DNA of 64,000 nucleotides, taken from positions 361,878 through 425,877 of the forward strand of contig NZ_BCMJ01000002.1 of the NCBI RefSeq assembly GCF_002583405.1. Direction: 5' to 3'. Below the pieces are notes generated by a model. That model was not told the origin of the DNA. It worked only from the letters and a program-made list of their open reading frames with translations, and did not search any database. This stretch comes from Secundilactobacillus silagincola (lineage in GTDB: Bacteria; Bacillota; Bacilli; Lactobacillales; Lactobacillaceae). Made by a program: the position numbers and the translations under genes. Below, piece after piece: positions 8,742 to 17,185 of this stretch (position 1 is its first letter; each line of letters opens with the position of its first letter).

Positions 8742-10493
8742 ATGACACAGATGAAGGCATCCGAAGCACTGGTAAAAGAATTGGCAAATTGGCACGTTGA
8801 TCACGTCTACGGTATTCCCGCAGATTCATTGATTGATGGTTTTGCCGCTGAACAGGATCTCGTTTCTTACATCCAGGTTCGCCATGAAGAAGTTGGCGCG
8901 CTGGCTGCAGCGGCTGAATCGAAGTTAACTGGCAAAATTGGTGTGGCACTGGCAGCAGTGGGTCCGGGTGCCGTTCATCTCATCTACGGTTTATGTGATG
9001 CCAAAATGGATCACACACCGATGCTGGTGATCATCAGCAACGTTGCCACCAGTATGATGAATACCCATTACTTGCAGGACATGGACGAAGATGAGCTGTT
9101 TTCAGGTCTGGATACCTTTCATCGCCAAGTCAGTGATGCGAAGCAGATTCCGGGAACGGTTCGGGCGGCAATTCAAGCAGCCTATGATACCCAATCGCCG
9201 TCAGTAGTCATTATTCCAGATGATTTGGCTAACGTTGAAATTGATTATGAAGCGTTACCGATTCAAAGCCAGTCGCAACCCGTTCTCGCTGGAACCGATG
9301 AGCAAGTTGCCGAAACGATTTCTCTGATTAAACAGGCGAAAAATCCTGTCATGCTAGTGGGAACTGGGATTCGTCATGCTCAGTCAGAAGTGGTGGCCTT
9401 CTCCGAAAAATTCGGCTTACCAGTAGTCACAACGGCACCTGCAGTGGGTTATGTTCCTACTGATTTCGTCAATAATCTTGGTGCTCAGGGGACCATTGGC
9501 ACGCAACCCGCCTTTGAAGCCATGCACATGGCTGACTTAGTTGTCATGGTCGGGACCAGCTATCCGTTCATGCGGTTTATGCCAAAAACGATTAAAACGG
9601 TTCAGATCAATTGCGACGGCCAGGCACTGGGTGAACAGTTCCCAGCTACCCAGATGGTTCATGCAGACGCCAAAACATACTTAAACCAAGTGCTTCAAGC
9701 TCAAGCTGAAGCCTTACCAGAAAGTCATTTCTTGCAGGCTTGTCACATGGCACGAGAAAATTGGCACGGATATTTGGATGAGCGGGTGGCCGCGCGTCCA
9801 AATGGTCAGTTAACGCCGGAAGCCGTGTTGCGGCAAGTGTCACAATTAGTCACTGCCGACACTGTTTATGGACTGGATATTGGTAATAATACCGTGTGGT
9901 CAACGCGAATGCTGCCGTTTGGCGATGGTCAGGTCATGACCATGTCATCTTGGTTCGGCGCTATGGGTTACGCCTTATCTGCCGGAATTGCCGCTCAGTT
10001 AACTTATCCGGATCGTCGAGTGATTACCTTTTCTGGTGATGGTGGTTTTTCGATGGTTGTCCAGGATATTTTGACTCAAGTTCAGTATCAGTTACCAGTG
10101 ATTAACGTGGTGCTTGAAAACGGTGGTTATGGCTTTATTCGTCAAGAAAAGGCGAAAGCTGGCCAAAGTGACTATGCACTGAAATTTATGAATGCCAACT
10201 GGGCTGGTGTCGCAGAAAATATGGGTGCTATTGGTTTGCGAGTCACCAACGATGATACCCTGAAAGCTGCTGTTGAAACCATCAAGCACCACTTGGCAGC
10301 TGGTGATAAAAAGCCAATCGTGTTGGATGCGGTAGTGACGGATGAAGCGCCGCTGGATACCAACACCATGAAGCTGGATCCGGATAAGTATTCTGATCGG
10401 ATGATTGGGCAGTTTCGGGTTAAGTATCATTTGGATGGTGACCGCTACCCATCATTAAGACGAATTTTAAACCGGCTAGAAGCCGATAAATAG
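8742..10493 (+). CDS. Thiamine pyrophosphate-dependent pyruvate oxidase
   Basis: The 583-residue protein has the three-domain TPP enzyme layout: an N-terminal PYR domain with the catalytic glutamate in RHEEVGALAAAAE, a central Rossmann domain, and a C-terminal PP domain with the GDGGFSM...ENGGYGF thiamine-binding motif. It resembles lactic acid bacterial pyruvate oxidases, which turn pyruvate, phosphate and oxygen into acetyl phosphate, CO2 and hydrogen peroxide; another acetolactate synthase-like activity is possible. The frame is open from 8631, but ATG 8742 has AGGAGG at 8729-8734 and the family N-terminus. A pseudouridine synthase gene follows after 17 bases. Confidence 0.83.
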   Translation: MTQMKASEALVKELANWHVDHVYGIPADSLIDGFAAEQDLVSYIQVRHEEVGALAAAAESKLTGKIGVALAAVGPGAVHLIYGLCDAKMDHTPMLVIISNVATSMMNTHYLQDMDEDELFSGLDTFHRQVSDAKQIPGTVRAAIQAAYDTQSPSVVIIPDDLANVEIDYEALPIQSQSQPVLAGTDEQVAETISLIKQAKNPVMLVGTGIRHAQSEVVAFSEKFGLPVVTTAPAVGYVPTDFVNNLGAQGTIGTQPAFEAMHMADLVVMVGTSYPFMRFMPKTIKTVQINCDGQALGEQFPATQMVHADAKTYLNQVLQAQAEALPESHFLQACHMARENWHGYLDERVAARPNGQLTPEAVLRQVSQLVTADTVYGLDIGNNTVWSTRMLPFGDGQVMTMSSWFGAMGYALSAGIAAQLTYPDRRVITFSGDGGFSMVVQDILTQVQYQLPVINVVLENGGYGFIRQEKAKAGQSDYALKFMNANWAGVAENMGAIGLRVTNDDTLKAAVETIKHHLAAGDKKPIVLDAVVTDEAPLDTNTMKLDPDKYSDRMIGQFRVKYHLDGDRYPSLRRILNRLEADK

Positions 10494-10510
10494 GATTGGG
10501 GTAAAGTTAA

Positions 10511-11383
10511 ATGGAATTTACGTGGACGGTGGACGAAGCTGGTTTATCAGCCAAACAAGTACTGGGGCAGCATGGCGTCAGTCACCGGATGTTTACACAA
10601 CTGAACCAAAGTAACGGACAAATCTTGGTCAACGGTGTTTCAGTAAAACCGTCCGTTAAGGTGCAGCTAGGCGATACGCTGACACTGGTTGTGCCAGTGG
10701 AGCCAGCTGATCCAGAAGTGCCTGTCAGTTCGGCACCCTTGCAGGTCATTAACGAAGACGAAAATACCATAGTGGTTTTGAAGCCTGCTGGACTCACTTC
10801 AGTCCCCGGTCCAAGTAACCGGACCGATACGCTGGTTAACCGAGTGAAGGGCCATTTAGTTGATACGGGTGATCAAAATCTCGTCCCCCACATTATTACC
10901 CGATTGGATCGAGACACAAGTGGCTTGGTTCTGATTGCTAAGCATCGACTGGCGAACTCATGGTTGAATCAGCAATTAGCTGATCACCGGTTAAAAAAAC
11001 GCTATTTAGCTATCGTTAGTGGTCCATTAGAGAAAGATCACGACATGATTGATGCCCCTTTGAGACGTTCAGATGATGGTTTTGATCAGATTGTTGCGGC
11101 AGATGGTAAGTCAGCCCAAACCGAATATTGGGTTCGTCAGCGTTGTGAGAACTGGACGCTGGTGGAGGTGTTGCTACACACTGGTCGGACGCATCAGATT
11201 CGGGCACACTTTAGATCCATTGGCCATCCGTTACTGGGCGATGCACTTTACGGTGGCCCTCAGGATCAACTCAAACGGCAGGCGTTACACGCATACCAAT
11301 TAGACTATCAAGATCCAGTCACCGACGCGTCTCGTCATTTTGAAGCTGATCTACCGGCTGATATGTTAAAAGTGATTAAGTGA
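10511..11383 (+). CDS. RluA-family pseudouridine synthase
   Basis: The 290-residue protein has an S4-like N-terminal region (QILVNGVSVKPSVKVQLGD) and a catalytic domain with TRLDRDTSGLVL, whose Asp133 is the expected nucleophile, then HTGRTHQIRAHF. It converts uridines in ribosomal RNA or tRNA to pseudouridine. Which site (RluD-, RluC- or YjbO-type) cannot be decided here. It is close behind the oxidase gene and likely shares its transcript. Confidence 0.92.
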   Translation: MEFTWTVDEAGLSAKQVLGQHGVSHRMFTQLNQSNGQILVNGVSVKPSVKVQLGDTLTLVVPVEPADPEVPVSSAPLQVINEDENTIVVLKPAGLTSVPGPSNRTDTLVNRVKGHLVDTGDQNLVPHIITRLDRDTSGLVLIAKHRLANSWLNQQLADHRLKKRYLAIVSGPLEKDHDMIDAPLRRSDDGFDQIVAADGKSAQTEYWVRQRCENWTLVEVLLHTGRTHQIRAHFRSIGHPLLGDALYGGPQDQLKRQALHAYQLDYQDPVTDASRHFEADLPADMLKVIK

Positions 11384-11492
11384 GCAATTTGAAAAATGAT
11401 GCAATTCAATGCATGTTTATCTGAGTAAAGAATGTTGAAAAAGACGGCAAATTAAGAATTCATCTCATAATAAACTTTTTAGTGTAAAACGC

Positions 11493-11520
11493 TTGCTATT
11501 CCCTAGAAATTCTGTATTAT
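11493..11520 (+). promoter_or_regulatory. Promoter of the small acidic protein gene
   Basis: TTGCTA at 11493-11498 and TATTAT at 11515-11520 are 16 bases apart. A weak catabolite-response-like sequence (GTAAAACGCTTGCT, 11485-11498) overlaps the -35 box. Confidence 0.5.
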
Positions 11521-11553
11521 GGCAATTGTAAAAACTACTAAGGAGTGAATTTG

Positions 11554-11745
11554 ATGACAACTAATGATGAGTCACAGCAGGCGATTGCGAAGATTTTGGA
11601 CCAGATGGACGAAAACCTTTCCGAATTATCGTGGTTTGACTGTGACCTTAAGGACGACAAGTTTGTTAAGCACATGGCTGAAATGAAGGCATCTTTAAAG
11701 GCTGCCAAGAAACCATTTGTTGACAAGGACTTAGTTACAGAATAG
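11554..11745 (+). CDS. Small acidic protein, 63 residues, unknown
   Basis: The protein is rich in Asp, Glu and Lys, likely helical, with no membrane segment, and starts MTTNDESQQAIAK. I recognise no family. A strong AAGGAGTGA ribosome binding site at 11540-11548 precedes ATG 11554; the frame extends to GTG 11545, which lies inside the ribosome binding site and is rejected. It has its own promoter and terminator, so it is a real single-gene unit. Confidence 0.75.
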   Translation: MTTNDESQQAIAKILDQMDENLSELSWFDCDLKDDKFVKHMAEMKASLKAAKKPFVDKDLVTE

Positions 11746-11816
11746 ACCGTTGCTGGAGACATCAGTTTGTCGCCATAAATTTGAAACACCGTACTCAGAC
11801 AATTTCCAATTAACAT

Positions 11817-11852
11817 CCACCGCAGTTACGTATTTTGCGGTGGGTGTTTTTA
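11817..11852 (+). terminator. Terminator after the small acidic protein gene
   Basis: The perfect stem CCACCGCA / TGCGGTGG around a 10-base loop is followed by GTGTTTTTAA. Confidence 0.85.
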
Positions 11853-11928
11853 ATTTCATCAATCGCAAAACAAGCATTTTGTGATCAACGGTTTTGCGGT
11901 AAACTATTGAGCAGAAGGGGTGAAATCC

Positions 11929-12651
11929 ATGTCAGAAAATGAGACGGTAACGTGCATTGTGGACGGCAAGGCGTACCACGTCGATGAAGGGCTGTACCTT
12001 GCAGATTTATCCACGGCGATTCGTCAGCGGGTCAAGCGCGATTATCCCAAGGCAAAGGTGACGGATTTTATTTGCGGTCATCATTTATTAAAGTATCGAT
12101 TGGCCAATGTGGACGCCATGATCAACTCGGATTTAAAACAAAGTCAAAAAATTAATCGGAAATTGACACGAGCGATGCAAAGCGACGATTATGAGATTAC
12201 AGATGTGAATGAGACCCTCACAAACAGTCTGACCGTTGGTGAACGGGTGGCGGATAACGTGGCACGTTTTGGTGGTAGTTGGGGTTTCATCGGTATCTTC
12301 GTGTTCGTCCTGATCGCTTGGATGTTAGTCAATGGACTGCAGTTATTTGGCGTTCATTTTGACCACTTTCCGTTCATTTTGCTGAATTTGGTTCTAAGTT
12401 GTATTTCTGCGATTCAAGCCCCTATCATCATGATGAGTCAGAACCGTTCGGCTGATCGTGACCGAATGGCTGCTGAGAACGACTATCACGTTAACTTGAA
12501 GTCCGAACACGAATTACGAATCCTACATGCTAAGTTAGACCATCTCTCTCAAAATCAGATTCCGCACACCCTAGAGATTGAAAAGTTACAGATTGAAATT
12601 CTTTCTGAGATTCGTTCAGAGTTAGCTGAATTACGGGATCAACCAAAATAA
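11929..12651 (+). CDS. DUF1003 membrane protein
   Basis: The 240-residue protein has the family signature GERVADNVARFGGSWGFI before two close membrane helices, then NLVLSCISAIQAPIIMMSQNRSADRDR and a C-terminal coiled region. DUF1003 proteins are inner-membrane proteins of unknown function, sometimes linked with metal transport. ATG 11929 fits GAAGGGGTG; the open GTG at 11920 is within that site. It ends at a terminator shared with pyrD. Confidence 0.9.
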   Translation: MSENETVTCIVDGKAYHVDEGLYLADLSTAIRQRVKRDYPKAKVTDFICGHHLLKYRLANVDAMINSDLKQSQKINRKLTRAMQSDDYEITDVNETLTNSLTVGERVADNVARFGGSWGFIGIFVFVLIAWMLVNGLQLFGVHFDHFPFILLNLVLSCISAIQAPIIMMSQNRSADRDRMAAENDYHVNLKSEHELRILHAKLDHLSQNQIPHTLEIEKLQIEILSEIRSELAELRDQPK

Positions 12652-12693
12652 AAAGAACTGTTTCGACAAACATTGCCGGAACAGTTCTTTTTA
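12650..12693. terminator. Bidirectional terminator between the DUF1003 gene and pyrD
   Basis: AAAAAGAACTGTTTC pairs with GGAACAGTTCTTTTT. A and T runs on both sides serve the two converging genes. Confidence 0.88.
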
Positions 12694-12708
12694 CGTTAAA
12701 TTCTGAAA

Positions 12709-13653
12709 TTAGTCATCAAATGTTTTAAGTTTGCCACGGAATTCGTTGATATTCGTGTAACCCTTTTGGTTCATGATCTCTCGGAGTTCTTTAGCTAGGC
12801 GGTCAAATAGTGGGGTGCCTTCATAACCAAATTGAGTACCAATTTGAACCATAGAAGCGCCACACAAAATGTGTTCAAAGACATCGACACCGTTTAAAAT
12901 ACCACCAGTACCGATAATTTTAATCTCTGGTTTTAAGCGCAATGCTAACCCACGTACGTTAGCTAAAGCGGTTGGCTTCACAGAAGCACCGCCGATACCG
13001 CCAAAGCCACCTTTAGGCCGAATGGCGACCCGTTCAGTTTGTGGGTCCACAACTAGGGCGTTACCAATACTGTTGATTGAGTTAACAAAGGTAAGTGGGT
13101 ATTGGTTCAAAATCGCCGCAATTTGGTCAAAGTGAACCAGATCAAAGTAGGGTGGCAACTTCACACCCAACGGTTTAGTATAGAATTCAAAAACTTTATC
13201 TAATACAGTATTGACCCGGTCAAAGTCATAACCGACTTGTGGTTTACCAGGAACGTTGGGGCATGATAAATTCAGTTCTACGAAGCCCGTGTATTCAGAT
13301 TCTTGAATCTGGTGCAGCATGGCTAAGTTATCTTCCAAACTTGTGCCGGCTACGGAAAGAAAATTGGTAGCGTCAGGACGTTTACGTTGGTCATCAATCA
13401 CGTAATCTAAGTAGTAATCCAAGCCGTTATTCGGTAGACCCATAGAATTAATACTGCCCTTAGGCAAAGTGTGCATCCGAGGTGACGGATTGCCCGCTCG
13501 CTTCTGTGGGGTAGCACTCTTAGTGACGTATGCGCCAGCGCTAGAGGCCACCAGTGCGTCCAAATCCTGTTTGTTTTGGCAACGGACTCCCGCTGCGTTC
13601 ATCATACAGTTGTCAAAAGTTCTGCCACCAATAGTCGTTGTTAAACTCGTCAT
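12709..13653 (-). CDS. pyrD: Dihydroorotate dehydrogenase (fumarate type, class 1A)
   Basis: The 314-residue flavoprotein oxidises dihydroorotate to orotate in pyrimidine synthesis. Visible features are NAAGVRC near the start, [17 protein letters not shown] with the class 1 catalytic cysteine, and the FMN phosphate-binding GTGGI and GASMVQIGT segments near the end. The length and the NLSCPN...Q sequence suit the cytosolic fumarate-dependent 1A type, and no PyrK partner is beside it. ATG 13653 follows GGGAGCTG; a TTG lies one codon upstream. It is apart from any pyr operon, but the next downstream transport gene on the other strand is PyrR-regulated. Confidence 0.93.
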   Translation of the reverse strand: MTSLTTTIGGRTFDNCMMNAAGVRCQNKQDLDALVASSAGAYVTKSATPQKRAGNPSPRMHTLPKGSINSMGLPNNGLDYYLDYVIDDQRKRPDATNFLSVAGTSLEDNLAMLHQIQESEYTGFVELNLSCPNVPGKPQVGYDFDRVNTVLDKVFEFYTKPLGVKLPPYFDLVHFDQIAAILNQYPLTFVNSINSIGNALVVDPQTERVAIRPKGGFGGIGGASVKPTALANVRGLALRLKPEIKIIGTGGILNGVDVFEHILCGASMVQIGTQFGYEGTPLFDRLAKELREIMNQKGYTNINEFRGKLKTFDD

Positions 13654-13850
13654 CAAAAATCAGCTCCCTGTCTGAATTTATTTGGTCTTCAATTGCCGTT
13701 AACTTTACAGTATAAATTTGCCAGCGTCAAGTGAGATTTCAAACAAGCTGGTTGATGTTTCGATGATTTAACACTTGCCGAAAATTTCGGCAGACAATCA
13801 TGGTCAAAAACTGGTAAGATAGAGCATAAATGTTTAAGAGGGGGTCAATA

Positions 13851-14261
13851 ATGAGTGAAAATGATGATGCAGCTTTAAAGCTTGGCGATGATAAGTTTAC
13901 TAAGATGATGCTGTTTTTAAAGACACCGATCAACCAGCAAAATCACCTGGATTATAAGTTCGGTAATTCTGAACTGCGTGAATTACAGGAAGGTATCTGG
14001 GCGATGCCCGCGTATTTGACGGATGATGATCCATATAGTCTGTTTTTCCTGTTTACCACGATTGATACTGGTGAGATGGTGGTTGCCTTTGCGGAAGGCA
14101 CCCGTCAGGATAAGCAGTTGAAGTTGGGTCAGCCGTTAACCACTGGTGCTGGTCTGAACAGTTTGTTCGCGCAACAAGAAAAACGTGCCCAACGTGTTTT
14201 GAAGTTTTTGAACGATATTTCTCGAGCTGATGAAGCCGAGTGGCACGAGATTGCGAACTAA
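13851..14261 (+). CDS. Hypothetical protein, 136 residues
   Basis: I recognise no family. The protein is soluble and acidic, starts MSENDDAALKLGDDKF and has a central strand-like part (YSLFFLFTTIDTGEMVVAFAE) that could suggest an SseB-like fold; this is a guess. ATG 13851 has GAGGGGG at 13839-13845, better than the open ATG at 13830. It is a single gene before the PyrR leader. Confidence 0.7.
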   Translation: MSENDDAALKLGDDKFTKMMLFLKTPINQQNHLDYKFGNSELRELQEGIWAMPAYLTDDDPYSLFFLFTTIDTGEMVVAFAEGTRQDKQLKLGQPLTTGAGLNSLFAQQEKRAQRVLKFLNDISRADEAEWHEIAN

Positions 14262-14281
14262 GGTGAGTTTTTATGGGCGTA

Positions 14282-14310
14282 TTGACAACGCTCGTGCGGA
14301 AAACTATACT
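14282..14310 (+). promoter_or_regulatory. Promoter of the PyrR-controlled permease
   Basis: TTGACA at 14282-14287 and TATACT at 14305-14310 are separated by 17 bases, a near-consensus sigma-A promoter. It lies just ahead of the attenuator. Confidence 0.85.
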
Positions 14311-14325
14311 GAATGAAATCAATAA

Positions 14326-14424
14326 ACCTTTTAAATTTAGTCCCGTGAGGCTAATAAAGGGTCGGCGCTGGCGACAGCATAAATACGACACCTCTATACC
14401 TGCGGGCATAGGGGTGTTTTTTTT
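14326..14424 (+). promoter_or_regulatory. PyrR-binding attenuator leader (pyr element)
   Basis: The RNA hairpin CCTTTTA...TAATAAAGG carries the PyrR recognition loop TCCCGTGAGGCT at 14341-14352. It is followed by a terminator, ACACCTCTA...TAGGGGTGT with eight T at 14388-14424. When UMP-loaded PyrR binds the first hairpin the terminator forms, so uptake is switched off in uracil excess. The site matches the known PyrR consensus of Bacilli. Confidence 0.88.
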
Positions 14425-14453
14425 ACTATAATTCGAGATGAGGAGTGGTTGAG

Positions 14454-15817
14454 TTGGCAAAGAATGGGTTAGGACGGGTGCCCGCAATTCCGATGAGTGC
14501 GCGGCACATGTCTTACTGGGATATGTTTGCCACTTGGGTTGGTGCCAATGCCAATAACGGGACTTGGTACATTGGCGGTGTGATTGCTGCCTGTGGCTTT
14601 TTAACGGCTTCAACGACTTTGATTGTGACTGGTATTATTTCATATTTGTTGCTGGCAGCCGCCAGTTATATGGGTTATAAAACGGGTCTGACTGCCATGA
14701 CGCTGACTCGAGCATCGTTTGGGCTGCGTGGTAGTCTGCTGCCTTCAGTGATTAATCTCGTTCAGTTTATCGGCTGGGCAGCGGTGAATACCTTTATTGC
14801 CGCAACCTCAATGAGTTACTTGTTTCACGATTTATTCGGTTGGCCAGTCTATGGCAAACCGGGCGGTACGATGGGACTGGCAGTGGGTATCATCGTGATG
14901 AGTATTTTCCATCTCTGAGTATTTCGGTGGGACAACGCTCCGTGCAAATGATTGAACGCGTGGGTATCGTCTTGGTGTTTATCTTCGTGATCTGGGAATC
15001 AATTGTCGTGTTTAAAACCGTCTCCTTCCATGAAATCATGAGTTGGCAGCCGCCTCACAATCTAAAAATGACGCCAGGCGCCGCGGTTGATGTACTAGCA
15101 GCATTCAACTTAGCTTGGGTAACCGCAGCCAGCGACTTTTCTCGGTTTACCGGTGTGAAGAAGAATGCGACCCAAGCTTCCTTCCTTGGCGCGAACTTGG
15201 GACTTTTCTGGTTCGCCTTTATTGGTTTGATTGCCACCATTGGGACGGCCATTACACTGAATCACTTTGATCCGAATAATTCTGATCCAAGTACGATTGC
15301 CAGTAAATTAGGACTTGGTTTCCTAGCCATGATCGTGATTATTTTGACCAGTACCACTGCTAACGCGGTGAACCTCATGTCGGCCGGCTCCGCTTTAACA
15401 AACATGACGCGTCGGTTAAGTTTAACGGTGAGTCTATGGGTAGTGACGTTGATTGCTACGGCCGTCACATTCTTACCGATTTTTGTGGCATCGTTCCTGA
15501 CGATTTTTACAGCGTTTCTGGATGGTATCGGAATGGTGCTTGGACCAGAAATTGGCATTTTTCTGGCGGACTATTTCTGGTTGCGTCACCGAAACTATCA
15601 AATTGATGACTTCTCAAAGGCGCACGGCCAGTATTGGTATCAAGGTGGCGTTAACTGGATTGCTATTTTAGTTTGGGCAGTGTCGGTGGCTTGTTACATT
15701 GGACTCAAACACGTGTCATTTATCGCGAATACTATTGGGGCAACGTTCGTGGTCATTTTACTCAGTATGGTTTTGTACGGCATCATAATGAAATTCACGC
15801 AAAAGCAGGTTAAATAG
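14454..15817 (+). pseudogene. NCS1-family cytosine/uracil-type permease, one-base frameshift
   Basis: The first part (from TTG 14454, ribosome binding site GAGGAG) is open to a stop at 14916-14918. The rest runs in the frame of 14915 to TAG at 15815. Together they make a CodB-like 12-helix transporter of about 455 residues: PAIPMSARHMSYWDMFATWVG at the start, LLSISVGQRSVQMIERVGIVL at the join, NLAWVTAASDFSRF later. A missing C (CTCTGAG instead of CTCCTGAG) explains the break. No slippery heptamer is seen, so programmed shifting is unlikely. The pyr attenuator implies pyrimidine base uptake. Mutation and sequencing error cannot be told apart here. Confidence 0.85.
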
Positions 15818-15940
15818 GTTCCCAACGGGGTTTGATAATGTTATTCTTACTGTAGTGACAGGATATGACTGGCTGATACTGGAAATACTTTTGAAGTTTG
15901 TCTTTAAATGTAGTTTGATAAACGTCGCTAGTCGCTAAAC

Positions 15941-16119
15941 TTGACAAATTTGCCATGGATGGCGCTACAATGCGCTTTGAGTGTTCAGTGTAAAGCTGAG
16001 CCAGTAATCGTATCTGAATGACGGGTAAGTGAAAATTAAGAAATTGATTTTCTCAGTGCTAGCCAGGCACCCTGTCACTGGGAAAGTCCCTTCAGTGAAA
16101 AACTGGGGGGGCTTTTTTT
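15941..16119 (+). ncRNA. Orphan attenuator or small RNA candidate with its own promoter
   Basis: TTGACA at 15941-15946 and TACAAT at 15966-15971 (19-base spacer) precede about 140 transcribed bases with several hairpins. The last part can fold in two exclusive ways: TCACTGGGA / TCCC-CAGTGA (16075-16098), or a terminator AAAGTCCC / GGGGGGCTTTTTTT (16084-16118). No gene follows; a dispersed palindrome starts at 16124. It may be a free small RNA or a riboswitch that lost its gene. I match no known RNA class. Confidence 0.45.
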
Positions 16120-16123
16120 GGTG

Positions 16124-16246
16124 TAGAGTGTGGAAACAAGCGTTTAGAGACTGGAGTCTAAGGGGCTTCCGGCATAAATCCTGGTCTTTAGGATTTTTGC
16201 CGGAAGCCCCTTAGATGCAAGTCTCTGCTTGTTGGAACACGTTCGG
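16124..16246 (+). repeat. Dispersed palindromic element, copy 2 (subfamily A)
   Basis: It starts TAGAGTGTGG, with outer arms AACAAGCG and TGCTTGTT, and ends GAACACGTTCGGC. The central stem is CTAAGGGGCTTCCGGCA with its complement around an AAATCC...GGATTT top. The right side has TGCAAGTCTCTGCTTGTT, as in copies 1, 5 and 6. Confidence 0.85.
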
Positions 16247-16529
16247 CAATGTAGCTAAAAAGGGTAGATCCTGTTTTTGAATTTGTGTTGTCTCACCAGT
16301 AGAGCAAGTCCCTGCCCTCGCAACACGATTAGGTCATACAAATTTTCCCTCCCCCAACTTTCCTAAGAAACTCAATTTTTAACCCGCTTTCAACAGCGGT
16401 TTATCAACCATCCTAAATTAGAAAATCCTTAATGAAATTATTAGGAAAATTCGGAGTGATTTTGCTAGACATCACTAGATATATAGTTTAAGATATCAAA
16501 ATCTTGTGAAAAATAAAGGGGTGGAACAA

Positions 16530-17075
16530 ATGTATTTACGTCGCGCAGAAATGAAGGATTTACCACAAATCGAATCAATCATCCAGGATGGGAAAACTCA
16601 CCTGGCGGCTCAAAACATTGATCAATGGCAGGGGGGATATCCCAATACCAATGTGCTGGTTAATGACATTCAAAACGGCCACACGGTAGTGCTTGTTGAG
16701 GGCTACGAAGTGTTAGGTACGGCTGCAGTCATTCCAGCACCAGACGAAAGTTATCAAGAAATCGATGGCGAGTGGCTGACGCATGACAATACGTACGTTG
16801 CCATCCATCGTGTAGCAGTGTCTGCTAACCATCGCGGTCAAGGTTTATCAGGCAAATTGTTCGCGGCAATTTTTAAGGAAATCGAAGCTAACTCTTCCAT
16901 TAAAGGTATTCGAATCGATACTCATCCAGATAACAAAGGCATGCAACACGTCATCAAGAAGGCAGGCTTCAGTGAAACAGGTACCGTTGAAGTCCTTGCT
17001 GACCAACAGACGTCAATTCGCGATTTTGCCTATGAAAAGCTGACTAAAACGGGGTCACTTGTTAAGACCCATTAA
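16530..17075 (+). CDS. GNAT-family N-acetyltransferase
   Basis: The 181-residue protein begins MYLRRAEMKDLPQIESII and has the acetyl-CoA-binding HRVAVSANHRGQGLSGKLF motif (R/Q-x-x-G-x-G/A type) near residue 95, then IRIDTHPDNKGMQHVIKKAGF. The acceptor substrate is unknown. ATG 16530 has AAAGGGGTGG in front; an open GTG at 16506 is less suitable. It is a single gene with a terminator. Confidence 0.88.
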   Translation: MYLRRAEMKDLPQIESIIQDGKTHLAAQNIDQWQGGYPNTNVLVNDIQNGHTVVLVEGYEVLGTAAVIPAPDESYQEIDGEWLTHDNTYVAIHRVAVSANHRGQGLSGKLFAAIFKEIEANSSIKGIRIDTHPDNKGMQHVIKKAGFSETGTVEVLADQQTSIRDFAYEKLTKTGSLVKTH

Positions 17076-17082
17076 ATTCATT

Positions 17083-17114
17083 AAAAACGTTCGCCAATTT
17101 GGTGAACGTTTTTT
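17083..17114 (+). terminator. Terminator after the GNAT gene
   Basis: AAAACGTTCGCC pairs with GGTGAACGTTTT over a five-base loop, with a T tract. It lies 8 bases after the stop. Confidence 0.88.
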
Positions 17115-17122
17115 GACGGTTG

Positions 17123-17177
17123 CCCTAACTTTTTGGATGATTTTCCCTAAAAATGTGATAGTATTATCCTCTAGGGG
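17123..17177 (+). promoter_or_regulatory. Possible operator motifs before the CDF exporter gene
   Basis: CCCTAA occurs at 17123-17128 and 17145-17150, and its inverse TAGGGG at 17172-17177. The spacing and the downstream DtxR-type gene suggest a metalloregulator site. This is a motif reading only. Confidence 0.3.
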
Positions 17178-17185
17178 GAATTGGT

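Larger units (their letters stand above)
15818..16529. other. Long intergenic region after the permease
   Basis: These 712 bases hold no convincing gene. They contain the orphan attenuator (15941-16119), a palindromic element (16124-16246), and about 280 AT-rich bases with the promoter region of the following acetyltransferase. A 61-codon frame at 16029-16214 crosses both RNA structures and lacks a good ribosome binding site, so I do not call it. Confidence 0.7.

Noticed and set aside
14880..14935. Programmed -1 frameshift in the NCS1 permease gene
   Set aside because: No slippery heptamer or stimulatory hairpin is visible at TTCCATCTCTGA; a one-base loss is simpler.
16029..16214. 61-codon frame in the intergenic region
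   Set aside because: It crosses a terminator and a palindromic element, has no good ribosome binding site and resembles no protein.
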